From assembly GCF_000340215.1 (NCBI RefSeq), contig NW_006921537.1:4533947-4597946 (forward strand): a stretch of 64,000 bases of DNA, in the 5' to 3' direction. The notes beneath the pieces were generated by a model that did no database searches, was not told where the DNA came from, and saw nothing but the letters and a program-made list of their open reading frames with translations. Origin of the DNA: Pseudocercospora fijiensis CIRAD86 (taxonomy: Eukaryota > Ascomycota > Dothideomycetes > Mycosphaerellales > Mycosphaerellaceae). Shown piece after piece: positions 34,806 to 44,397 of this stretch (the first letter of the stretch is position 1; each line of letters begins with the position of its first letter). The position numbers and the translations under genes were made by a program.

Positions 34806-36572
34806 ATGGCAGATTCAAAAGGCAAGGAGCAATCACAAAAAGCAGCCGAACGAGCTTCCCAGCTTTCGGGACATCTCGAAGGGAGCCAACAGAATAAGCA
34901 AGCACAGAAATCCAACACAGGCCGCAGAAGGCGGAAGCAGGAAAAGGGTGACGGACTCCCAGCTGACTACAGCGACATCTTAGCTCAGTTGCAGAAGTTG
35001 AAAGAAATTGCCGACACTCCAGACCATTCACGTCGAGGTTACGTTCGACAGAAACAAGATGGGAAGCTGTGGGTTCGCGAAAGGATCCAAAAGCTTCTCG
35101 ACAAAGACTCGTTCCAGGAAATTGGTGGGGCGACGGGCCACGTAATTTGGAAGCAGCTAGGCGGAGAGAGAGAAGAGGTCGAATCCTTTCTCCCGCACAA
35201 CAATGTTCAAGGCTACGGATGTTTGAATGGTCGACAAATTGTCTTCACTGCTGACGACTTCACCATCAGAGCTGGTCACCAAGATGGAAATCTGATGGCT
35301 AAGACACTGTACACTGAGAAGTTGGCCTTGCAGATGAAGATACCTATGATTAAGCTGACTGATGGTTCTTCCGGAGGTGGTTCAGTGAGCACAATTGAGA
35401 AAACTGGATTCTCTTATGTGCCACCGATGCAAGGCTTTGACATCGTGACGAAGCAACTGAATATGGGCATTCCGAATCTGGGAGCGGTGTGTGGACCTGC
35501 AATTGGTCTTGGAGCTGCGAGAGTAGTGTCCTGCCATTTTTCAGTCATGGCTGCGAATGTAGGAAGTCTGTTCAATGCCGGGCCGCAAGTCGTGAAGAAT
35601 GCTACCTTTGAAGAGGGCTTGAGCTTTACAGATCTGGGAGGACCGGCGATGCATTGTACGAATGGAACGATCGATAATTTGGCCGAGGATGAGGAGGAAT
35701 GTTTTCGGCAGATCCGGCAAGTCCTTGGATATCTACCGAACTGTGGAACGGATGTGCCGCCTGTTGTTGTTTGCGAAGATCCAGTGGAGCGGGAAGACAT
35801 TGCATTGAGATCCATCATACCGAGAAAGAGGGAGCGAATGTATAATCCAAGGACGGTCATCAGAACGGTCGTCGACAAAGACTCCTTCTTCGAGATCGGA
35901 GCGCTTTGGGGCCGAACATCAATTATTGGTCTGGCACGGCTAGGAGGCAGGCCTGTCGGCATCCTTTCGAACAATGCAGAGATCTCAACTGGAGCTATCG
36001 ATGCTGCTGGCAGCCAGAAGCTCGCACGGCATCTGAAGTTTTGCGATGTCTTCAATCTGCCGATCCTGCAATTCGTCGATGTTCCGGGCTATGCTGTGGG
36101 TACGGTTGCGGAGCGAACAGCGACCATGAGATGGGGCGTTGAGCTTACGAAAGCATACTACACGACGACTGTGCCATTGTTCAGCATCATCATCAGGAAG
36201 ACGTATGGCGTAGCCGGTGGCGTAATGGTCGATTGCCGAGATCCAAACATGCGTGTGGCATGGCCGTCAGGCGAATGGGGCAGCCTCCCACTGGACGGAG
36301 GTATAGAAGTTGGGCATTCCCACGAGCTCCGACAGATTGAGAAGGAGAAGGGAGTAGAGGCAAGGAAGGCAAGATATCTGGAGCTGCAAACAATGTACAG
36401 GCGGCTGATGAACCCCGTTCGAACTGCAAACCACTTTAGCATAGAGGAGATCATTGATCCGGCCAAGACGAGACAGGTCGTGTCTGAGTGGTGCAGGATG
36501 GCGTACGAGTCTCAGCTGCCGCAGAGAGTGCTCGAAAGAGTATGCGGCAAGCTGCAGCCGCTGTATGCGTAG
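34806..36572 (+). CDS. Acyl-CoA carboxylase, carboxyltransferase (beta) subunit
   Basis: 588 residues from the ATG at 34,806 (the frame is open to 34,788 but without ATG). After a Lys/Gln-rich N-terminal 55 residues that do not look like a mitochondrial presequence, the protein is a full biotin-dependent carboxyltransferase. The N lobe at about 85-320 carries MIKLTDGSSGGGSV and AVCGPAIGLGAARVVSCHFS. The C lobe at about 330-570 carries RPVGILSNNAEISTGAIDAA, LPILQFVDVPGYAVGTVAER and KTYGVAGGVMVD. These oxyanion-hole glycines and acyl-CoA/biotin pocket segments are present. The family includes propionyl-CoA and 3-methylcrotonyl-CoA carboxylase beta chains; I cannot decide the substrate. No biotin carboxylase alpha partner is in the window, and the apparent lack of a presequence is odd for a PCC/MCC homologue. 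Confidence 0.88.
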   Translation: MADSKGKEQSQKAAERASQLSGHLEGSQQNKQAQKSNTGRRRRKQEKGDGLPADYSDILAQLQKLKEIADTPDHSRRGYVRQKQDGKLWVRERIQKLLDKDSFQEIGGATGHVIWKQLGGEREEVESFLPHNNVQGYGCLNGRQIVFTADDFTIRAGHQDGNLMAKTLYTEKLALQMKIPMIKLTDGSSGGGSVSTIEKTGFSYVPPMQGFDIVTKQLNMGIPNLGAVCGPAIGLGAARVVSCHFSVMAANVGSLFNAGPQVVKNATFEEGLSFTDLGGPAMHCTNGTIDNLAEDEEECFRQIRQVLGYLPNCGTDVPPVVVCEDPVEREDIALRSIIPRKRERMYNPRTVIRTVVDKDSFFEIGALWGRTSIIGLARLGGRPVGILSNNAEISTGAIDAAGSQKLARHLKFCDVFNLPILQFVDVPGYAVGTVAERTATMRWGVELTKAYYTTTVPLFSIIIRKTYGVAGGVMVDCRDPNMRVAWPSGEWGSLPLDGGIEVGHSHELRQIEKEKGVEARKARYLELQTMYRRLMNPVRTANHFSIEEIIDPAKTRQVVSEWCRMAYESQLPQRVLERVCGKLQPLYA

Positions 36573-36639
36573 ACAATCGCTTCAAAAAAACTTCTGCGAA
36601 TCTTTGCTGCCTGCCGCGTCGACGTTTGAGCGAGCTGCA

Positions 36640-36835
36640 TCATTCGTTACTGTTCGCATTCGATTTAGGCGCCGTGTTCTCGCGTGGCTGTAGGATAATG
36701 TAGTTCGATGGCACAAATCCATAGGTGCCTTGAAGACCAACCAACGGCCAGTCAGGGTCGCGCGCGTCAAAGATCTTTGACGGCGAGCTCCTCGTCAGTC
36801 ATGCGTTTATAGTCGTGGTGGGCAAGGTTTACAAG
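36640..36835 (-). pseudogene. SH3-domain gene relic
   Basis: On the minus strand two adjacent frames spell most of an SH3 domain. The sequence [20 protein letters not shown] (about 36,780-36,835) is followed, one base out of frame, by IFDARDPDWPLVGLQGTYGF and VPSNYIIL (about 36,680-36,775). The DPDW..VGLNG-TYGFVPSNYI pattern is diagnostic of the second half of an SH3 domain, of the type seen in Sla1-like actin-patch proteins. The n-Src loop is shortened and the frame is broken, so it is probably decayed. It lies in the RPL28 promoter interval. A spliced short gene cannot be fully excluded. Confidence 0.6.
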
Positions 36836-37023
36836 AGCAACTCCAGAGTCCAGAGGTCTCCCGTCAGGTGGAATTCGTGCCAAGACCCGCCATCACGAAT
36901 CGGGGAAGGCGCACTTTCCAGCGCACGCAACGTCAAATCTGCGCCTGCGCCCAGCTTCGAACAACTCTTTTCTGGATCATCATCAGGGACAACACCTGCA
37001 TTGCCACAGACAACACCGCCGCA

Positions 37024-37639
37024 ATGCCTACCAGACTCACCAAGACCCGCAAGCAGTGAGTGCTCTCTATTACCGTGTGCGCAATCCTGGTCGACCAGCA
37101 CGACTTCCACTTTGCGCCGCATTGGTCTTCCTCGGCCGCGACAAATCACTGACATGGCATCTCTACAGCCGCGGTCATGTCTCTGCCGGTCACGGTCGAG
37201 TTGGCAAGCACCGAAAGCACCCCGGTGGTCGTGGTCTTGCCGGTGGCCAGCACCACCACCGAACCAACATGGACAAGTACCACCCAGGTTACTTCGGAAA
37301 GGTTGGTATGAGATACTTCCACAAGCTCCAGAACCAGTTCTGGAAGCCAGTCATCAACCTCGACAAGGTGAGCACCGAAATGTTGAAGGTGACTGTTTGC
37401 AATTCTGATGGAAGTTCTAGCTCTGGTCGCTCGTCCCCCAAGAGCAGCGCGAGAAGTACCTTGCTGGCGGCAGCAAGGACACCGCTCCAGTCCTCGACCT
37501 CCTCCCACTCGGCTACAGCAAGGTCCTCGGTAAGGGCCGCATCCCCGAGATCCCAATTATCGTCCGCGCCCGCTACTTCTCCAAGGACGCCGAGCGCAAG
37601 ATCAAGGAGGCCGGTGGTGTTGTTCAGCTCGTTGCATAA
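37024..37639 (+). CDS. RPL28: 60S ribosomal protein uL15 (L27a/L28), three exons
   Basis: Exon 1 is 37,024-37,055, exon 2 is 37,169-37,367 and exon 3 is 37,421-37,639. The introns are 113 bp (GTGAGT..CTACAG) and 53 bp (GTGAGC..TTCTAG). The product is 149 residues, exactly the length of yeast Rpl28. It starts [20 protein letters not shown], continues with the basic Gly/His-rich rRNA-binding arm ([20 protein letters not shown]), then [20 protein letters not shown], and ends with [20 protein letters not shown] and VVQLVA. A first intron placed shortly after the start codon is typical of fungal ribosomal protein genes. Codon use is strongly biased to C-ending codons, as expected for high expression. 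Confidence 0.97.
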
Positions 37640-38333
37640 ACGCGCGAAGCTACGCATTCTCAATGAGATGCTTGCATGACCGGCGTTTTGCAAAGAGATG
37701 ACTGGGTAAAAGTCATGAAAGAGTTTGGCGTCATGGGAGCCTGCCCTTCGATTGGCGGCGTGGGATGATACCATAACCTCTTCAGCGTGGTAGCTGAGAG
37801 ATGCCTTTGCGCACGTCGTACCATAGACCAATGCAAGCATCTCTGAACAGACCTTCTGACGTCCTCGCACGAGGATGAGCTGTCCGTTCCCTTTCTGCAT
37901 GATTCATGCTTCATGGTTCGTGCTCTGGCGCTCGCCAGTCTGCTGATTCGCAGGGTTAATTCCATCGAACGGTAAGCCGTACCTTTGCTGTCTCGAAAGC
38001 TTTGTCAGTGCCATATAAGCTCCCGGCACTTCACCACGAGCTGCGTGCTGGATACCTCTTCAGACATCCTTGCCTGGGAGGGAGGTGGCTCATTCTTCAC
38101 ACTCAAAACAATTTATTACGCCACCGAAGCGCATCCATATGATCATCACCACTGCTTCATTCACTCGGTTTTCCTGTGCCGCATGTACCCGCTCAAATTC
38201 ATATCAATTTGCTCTTTCGCCACGGAACGTGGCCACGACGCTGCCTTTCATCTTCTTTCTCATAGCATCTCTTCATGATCAGTGAAGCAAGCGGCCCTGA
38301 TCTCGGACTGGAAGTCTGCAACGACCCTAGAAG
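37640..38333. other. RPL28 downstream region, no gene seen
   Basis: About 690 bp of ordinary-composition DNA. Short frames on both strands show no recognisable protein. Confidence 0.5.
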
Positions 38334-38522
38334 ATAGGTATTTACTATTTTTTAAAAGACATCTACTTACTATCTAGGAGAACGTATTTACTATCCGAAA
38401 AATATCTATTTACTATCCGAAGGATATCTACTTACTATCCGAAAGATATCTATTTGCTATCTAAAAGATATCTATTTACTATTTGAAACATATATATTTA
38501 CCATATGAAAGATATATACTTC
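38334..38522. repeat. 22 bp tandem repeat array, RIP-like composition
   Basis: About eight imperfect units near the consensus GATATCTATTTACTATCCGA plus AA. The array is TA-rich and abruptly different from its surroundings. The core TACTATCCGAA resembles the TACTATCCGGAA core of the 2 kb minisatellite at 13,540-15,540, although the unit length differs (22 against 25 bp). Confidence 0.88.
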
Positions 38523-38859
38523 TCGTTATCATGGCCTCTTTTGTAGTAGTGTAAAGGGTCGATCTTGAACGTGAAGACATCATGGGTGAGACGGAAAATG
38601 CAAGCTTTGATGGATAATATACGCGCTTCTTTCATTATTGAAGCGAGCCGTTTGGAAAGGTCGAAGCTTTATACTACTAATACTTCAAGTCTGGTTCGTA
38701 AAGTCGTCTATTGCACCAGCGATCGATCGTAAAGTCCTCTCCCGTAAGGGAACAGGTCAAGCAAATGCGCTCCTATAGCGCCGCGGGTCCTGCTCCTAGG
38801 CCGTATAGTCATGCATCCATCAGAGAACTAGCAACTCCAGACTGATTCGCCTCGCGAAC
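38523..38859. other. Spacer before VID27 stop, no gene seen
   Basis: About 340 bp with mixed composition. It must include the VID27 3-prime UTR. Nothing else recognised. Confidence 0.45.
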
Positions 38860-41286
38860 TCAGTAAGGTGAGTTCACTATCTCATTCCTACTGAGGTAAG
38901 ATCCCCTACCCTTGCTTCGACGTGGCGTGGCCATGATGCTCTCGCGCGTCGGTCTCTGCAAAGCTCGTCTCGCAACCATGTCAACCTCGTTCGGCAGAGC
39001 AACAACGATGTTCTTGTCGGAGTTGTATCGGAAGTTATCGGCCTTTACTTCCTCCTGGTAACGCTTAATCTTGTATGGGTCCTTGCGACCAGCTACGACC
39101 TTCTCAAGTGACCAAGTAACAATGAATGGGCCTGTTGCAGTAATGATAGTAGTCTCATCGGAGCCCTCACCAGTATTGAAGCGAGCGGGAGTGAAGGATA
39201 ATGCCGCACCAGTCTCGTGCTGGAATTGCGCAACATGTGAGGGCGTCAAACCGAGACGACGAGGTTGCGGCTTGCTGTCTTTGGCGAATGCCTTCTCGAA
39301 ACCGAGCTTGCCTTCATTCTTGCCGTCTTTCTGGAGCGCGTCGATGAGCAGAAGGTATGTGCGTGTAGTGGCCAGAACCCATCGTCCATCGGCAGAGACA
39401 TCAAGGCCGATGATAGGATCGCCAAGTGCTGGCAGAGCGGTCTTTGCATTGATACCCAAGCGGTCGAACATGCGGATGTCACCCTTGTTGGAAGCAACGG
39501 CAATGTAGCCTTTCTCGGTCGTGGCAGCCGCAGAGAAGTCATTCTTGCTGACGTATTGCTTCAGCTCGCTGTCAACGAGCTTGTTGCCAGCCAGACGCGG
39601 ATCGACACGGTAGAGTGCGTTCTTGGATAGACCGAGGAAGGTCTGCTCGTCAGTCGTTTGAGCAAACTTGTTCTCGGGTGCGAAGACATTGATTGGGATG
39701 TCATCATGCACCTTCCACTCGTCGACCACTTTGCCAGTCTCGAGATCCATGCGATAAACGCTATTGGGATCGTTTGGATTTTGCAGCACCATGTTGCGAT
39801 CGCGAGCGTGAAGCATGACCTTGCTAGGCGCGAAATTCTTGCCCTTGAGCGTGGCGACATTGTTGATGCTCGTGCTGAACTGAAGCTGATTGTCGTCGGT
39901 GTGCTTGAAGACGCCAATCTTGTCTCCACGGACCACGAAGGACCTGTCGACTGAAGCACCAACGGCAAGTTGGCTATTTACCTTGCCGTCCTTGTCTAGA
40001 TTGACCAGCTCGTCCTCGTCTTCATCCTCATCATAGTCGGGTTCAGATTTGCGGTCCACAGCATCTTCAAAGTCTTCTTCCTCTTCGTCTTCCTCGGCCG
40101 CCTGACGCTCACGCTCATCGTCGCGAGCATCTTCAAGCACCAAGTCGTTGAAGGCATCGAGCAGATAATCACGCTCAGCATCCTTGACAGCCTTGTGCCA
40201 CTTTGTTTGATTCAGATGCTCCCACAGTGCTTGCATGATTCCTTCTTGGAAAGTCTCCATGATTTCGCGCTCGGAGAACTTCAATAGCCAGGAGTAGGCT
40301 GAGCGGTCTTCGGTGTAGTGATTGAAAATGAAACTCAGGTACTCAAAGTTGAAGACGGGGTTGATGTCCGGAGTCACCTCTTGTCCCAGCCATTGCTGCT
40401 TCTCGCCGGTGATCTGCAGCCAGTATGCCCAGTTGCCAGTGTCGGTGACTATGGCCTGCGCGTGTGCATCTTGCAGGATGAAGGTGCCGGAGGTGAAGTC
40501 GAACAGGTGCAGCTCTGCGTCGGCCTCGGCAAGTGTCTCTCTGCTCGCTGGCACCTCTCTCGGAGCCGGGGCTTTGGTGGGTGTCTTTGCGACGGCCTTT
40601 GAAGGCGTGGCCGGTGTCTCGCGCTTAGCCGATATACGTGCCATGGTCGGGCTGCTGGTGGCGCTTCCTTCTTTCAGATCGACCAAGCTTCTCGCAATCG
40701 GGCTCACGCCTTGTTCTGAAGTCGCGGTGGGGCTCGCAGTCGGAATGTCCTCGTCGTCTTCAAAGTCGAATTCTCTCAGATTCTCCTCGGTTGCGTACTG
40801 GTGGGATCGGCGATACTTTCTCTCGAACTGGCACTGCGCTGCGACCGCCTCGAATGTCTTGGCAGTCTCTGGTCGAACGCTCTCGTCGCAGACAAATTCG
40901 TAGAGATCGCCTTCGTCGCCGCTCAGATCCTTCCACGCAAGCACAATCTGACCGTCGTGCTTCAGGTCGACGCGGAAACGGATGTCTTCGTCAAGCAGGA
41001 AGGTCTTCTCGTCCTTATCTCCCAGCACTCCTTCCCCTTCGGCACCTTCCTCTTCTTCCAGTAGCTCTGCCTCTCCCTCTTCGTATGCGCGTTGAATCAC
41101 AAGCTGGTACTGGAATTCGTGGCCTGCTCGTCGGATGAATGCGGCGGCGTCCTTGAAGATGAGCTCGCTGAAGCCTTTGGGCGAGCGTGGACGGACGATG
41201 TAAAGCTGTCCTTGCGGGATCTCGCTGATGTTGGATTTTTCGCCTTGACCGAAGAGATATGAGGAGAGCGACTTGAGTGCGAACAT
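38860..41286 (-). CDS. VID27: VID27 family cytoplasmic protein
   Basis: A single-exon protein of 808 residues. The N-terminal part (MFALKSLSSYLFGQ, then GQLYIVRPRSPKGFSELIFK) and the central PH-like region (about 265-380) are the conserved VID27 N-terminus. Low-complexity acidic segments lie at about 75-90 and 395-440. From about 440 to 790 runs the VID27 C-terminal beta-propeller-like domain, with RSFVVRGDKIGVFKHTDDNQ, RDRNMVLQNPNDPNSVYRMD, NKGDIRMFDRLG and ADGRWVLATTRTYLLLIDAL. VID27 is named from vacuolar import and degradation in yeast; its molecular activity is not established. The start MFALKSL is the family start. The upstream region is partly lost in the assembly gap. Confidence 0.95.
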   Translation of the reverse strand: MFALKSLSSYLFGQGEKSNISEIPQGQLYIVRPRSPKGFSELIFKDAAAFIRRAGHEFQYQLVIQRAYEEGEAELLEEEEGAEGEGVLGDKDEKTFLLDEDIRFRVDLKHDGQIVLAWKDLSGDEGDLYEFVCDESVRPETAKTFEAVAAQCQFERKYRRSHQYATEENLREFDFEDDEDIPTASPTATSEQGVSPIARSLVDLKEGSATSSPTMARISAKRETPATPSKAVAKTPTKAPAPREVPASRETLAEADAELHLFDFTSGTFILQDAHAQAIVTDTGNWAYWLQITGEKQQWLGQEVTPDINPVFNFEYLSFIFNHYTEDRSAYSWLLKFSEREIMETFQEGIMQALWEHLNQTKWHKAVKDAERDYLLDAFNDLVLEDARDDERERQAAEEDEEEEDFEDAVDRKSEPDYDEDEDEDELVNLDKDGKVNSQLAVGASVDRSFVVRGDKIGVFKHTDDNQLQFSTSINNVATLKGKNFAPSKVMLHARDRNMVLQNPNDPNSVYRMDLETGKVVDEWKVHDDIPINVFAPENKFAQTTDEQTFLGLSKNALYRVDPRLAGNKLVDSELKQYVSKNDFSAAATTEKGYIAVASNKGDIRMFDRLGINAKTALPALGDPIIGLDVSADGRWVLATTRTYLLLIDALQKDGKNEGKLGFEKAFAKDSKPQPRRLGLTPSHVAQFQHETGAALSFTPARFNTGEGSDETTIITATGPFIVTWSLEKVVAGRKDPYKIKRYQEEVKADNFRYNSDKNIVVALPNEVDMVARRALQRPTRESIMATPRRSKGRGSYLSRNEIVNSPY

Positions 41287-42548
41287 GACGCCGGTCCGTC
41301 TAGACGAATCGTGGTCGTTGCAGCATCACGATGGGTGAGAAGTACTTGTAGTTGGGCTGCTTTCTTTGACGCAGCTTGCTTGGTCGCGACTTCTNNNNNN
41401 NNNNNNNNNNNNNNNNNNNNNNNNNNNNNNNNNNNNNNNNNNNNNNNNNNNNNNNNNNNNNNNNNNNNNNNNNNNNNNNNNNNNNNNNNNNNNNNNNNNN
41501 NNNNNNNNNNNNNNNNNNNNNNNNNNNNNNNNNNNNNNNNNNNNNNNNNNNNNNNNNNNNNNNNNNNNNNNNNNNNNNNNNNNNNNNNNNNNNNNNNNNN
41601 NNNNNNNNNNNNNNNNNNNNNNNNNNNNNNNNNNNNNNNNNNNNNNNNNNNNNNNNNNNNNNNNNNNNNNNNNNNNNNNNNNNNNNNNNNNNNNNNNNNN
41701 NNNNNNNNNNNNNNNNNNNNNNNNNNNNNNNNNNNNNNNNNNNNNNNNNNNNNNNNNNNNNNNNNNNNNNNNNNNNNNNNNNNNNNNNNNNNNNNNNNNN
41801 NNNNNNNNNNNNNNNNNNNNNNNNNNNNNNNNNNNNNNNNNNNNNNNNNNNNNNNNNNNNNNNNNNNNNNNNNNNNNNNNNNNNNNNNNNNNNNNNNNNN
41901 NNNNNNNNNNNNNNNNNNNNNNNNNNNNNNNNNNNNNNNNNNNNNNNNNNNNNNNNNNNNNNNNNNNNNNNNNNNNNNNNNNNNNNNNNNNNNNNNNNNN
42001 NNNNNNNNNNNNNNNNNNNNNNNNNNNNNNNNNNNNNNNNNNNNNNNNNNNNNNNNNNNNNNNNNNNNNNNNNNNNNNNNNNNNNNNNNNNNNNNNNNNN
42101 NNNNNNNNNNNNNNNNNNNNNNNNNNNNNNNNNNNNNNNNNNNNNNNNNNNNNNNNNNNNNNNNNNNNNNNNNNNNNNNNNNNNNNNNNGAGAGGTTAAG
42201 GATATACATTTTCTGGCAGCCCGACAAGTCGTGAGAATTAGGTATAGCGACCAATATACTTTCATTTCTACTTCTCTGGTGGGGGGGGGGGGGGGGGAAT
42301 AACAACATGCTGCGCCGAGCCAGGTCAAAACATCATTGTTTCCACGTCCGACCAAAACCACGCTACACAACGTTCAACCACCCGCGCCATCGCTAGTCGA
42401 CCGTTTCATATCCCATGAGGTCGTCGCGTCATCGTAAATGAAGTGAAGAATATGCAAAGCCGAGACTGATCCTGTTTCATAATGTGCATCCAGACAATTC
42501 GCATCGTCTGTTGGAACAGTCATGCGCTCCTTCTATGCGTATGCAAGT
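41287..42548. other. VID27 upstream region with 795 bp assembly gap
   Basis: Bases 41,395-42,189 are N. The 108 known bases before the gap belong to the VID27 5-prime side. The 359 bases after it contain a run of 17 G (42,281-42,297). The run of G next to a gap suggests sequencing difficulty. Reading frames drawn through the N run are meaningless. Content of the gap is unknown; a small gene could be hidden. Confidence 0.9.
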
Positions 42549-44397
42549 CTATTTTGTTGTCCTGCCGCCCCCGATAGCACCGAACTTGGCTTTCTCATTC
42601 TTGCCATCCCACGCTGATTTGGCTGGAGATGAAGTCGAGGCGGTGCCGTTGGTCTTCGGTTGGGCGTCGAAATCCATGTCGAAAAGCTCTTGCTCCTCGT
42701 CGATACGTTGGCTGATGCTGTTCGAGCTGACATTACGCTCCATACTTGCTCGAGCCGAGCCATTGGAGAGCGTCCGCTGTGGTACTGCAGGTGCAGGAGC
42801 CTGAGAAGAAGATGATGCTGACCGTGCTGCATCGAGCCTTGTGCGCTGCAGCTCCTGTGTGAGCATGCTCATGCTGGCTTGCCGTGGCGGACTGCTGATG
42901 CTTGGGCTCAGCTCTCCACTAGCTGCCAAGCCTGCCGGATGCGATGTCGGGAAGGAAGAGTCACGGAGTCGCGATCCTACAGGACCGAGCGACGAGTCGC
43001 CTCGCATATTCCTTGCGAACATGGCCGTATATCGGGAGGGACTAGAAGAGTGAGGGCTGCCAACTTTGCTGTCCTGCGAAGGCGTGCCATGGTTCGAAAT
43101 CGTTCGTCTTTGCGCTGCGAGAAACGTAGCGGGACTATCGTCATTATTCCTTGACCGAGATGTCTTTCTCGGCCTACCTTCTGGAATGAGATCGTGCAAC
43201 GATGACGGCAAAAGATCCTCTTCCCGATCCACGTCATCATCGTCTTCTTCGTCCGAGTATTCGAACGGTCGGGTTGGGAACGAGCGAGTACCTAGGCTTG
43301 CAGACATCATTGGAGCCCGCGAAGCACGGAGTCGATCTGAATGCAGTGGCCTCTTCTCAAACTTCAGAGGTTCATCGGTGCCACTCGGCGGAGAAGATCC
43401 CATGCTGGCAATCAGATTGTCCATCCCTCTGTCTCCAAATGCAGAACTATGGAGATCACGGAGTGCAGTATTACCAAGCTGGGATTTGCGCGGAAGGGAT
43501 GAAGGCGGAGAGTCGACATCGCTGAATCTTGCTGGCATGCTGGCACCAAGCTGACCATGCATCGCTGCCCATGATATACCATTGGAATCGAAAGAATTCG
43601 GCAGAGGCGCATCGAGCACGGAAAGCCCTCTTTGTGGTGGTGAGGAAGCGATGCGATCGTTCTGAGGAGGAGACCCGTACTTTGGCGAAGCAGACGTGTA
43701 AGTCATGTCGATCTGTTGGGGCATCTCATAGCCATTTCGTGGACCGTATTGGTAATGCTCGAAATCTGGCGGAGGACCCTCTCCATTCGGCCTCTGTTCG
43801 AGACCTTGCGCTTGCATGGACAATAGCCCTGGCGGAGGTGGAGCGTATGCACCGGGTATCTGCGGAGGCACACCCGGCATGTATTGCGGAGGAGGTGGGT
43901 AGTGGTGTCGATTCACTACCGTACCATCCTGGGTGACATGCAGGAGTGCGCACTTCCGACCGAATTTGCAACCACCTTTTGCAAAGTACTTGCACGGTGC
44001 TGGCCTCGTTGTTGACTCGATATCGTGTGAGAAAGGGCACATAGCTCCGGCCTGGCACTGGCCTTGAAGGAAAAATTTACACGGCACATGCTGCGTGTCT
44101 GTCCGAATGTCAGTCAGTCTGCTCTCCATCTCCCCCATTCGTCGCGCATATGTACGCACTCTTGTTCTTGGGTGGACTCGCAGCCATACGTAAAGGCATG
44201 CCTGCATTCTCGCCTGACCGCGTTGGAAAGCGGTTTCCAACGGGCATTGGCATAGCGCCGTTCCGCTCCGCCTGCATTCTGCCGAGTGGGGTGTTCGAGA
44301 TTGCGTCAATCGAGCGACGAGTGAGAGAAGGCGGCCGGTGTGATGTGCCGTTCGGCGGCGAAAAGGGAGGTGTCGGGTGTGGTGAGAAGGCGTTCAT
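42549..44397 (-). CDS. Tandem CCCH zinc-finger protein, Lee1-like (two exons)
   Basis: Exon 1 is 44,160-44,397 and exon 2 is 42,549-44,098. The 61 bp intron is GTGCGT..GGACAG with an ACTGAC branch point. The join gives SPPKNKNTQHVPCKFFLQGQ, and the product has 595 residues. Two CCCH fingers of form CX7CX5CX3H lie at C86-C94-C100-H104 and C115-C123-C129-H133. The remainder is Pro/Ser-rich and disordered, with an acidic patch (YSDEEDDDD) and a tail ending KFGAIGGGRTTK. Such proteins bind RNA; the specific role in this lineage is unknown. Codons before the chosen ATG read KFGFE in frame without a stop, which resembles the family N-terminus, so a further 5-prime exon may exist upstream of 44,430. 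Confidence 0.85.

Noticed and set aside
41300..42370. Several frames of 277-403 codons around 41,097-42,370
   Set aside because: They run through 795 N bases and are artefacts of the gap.
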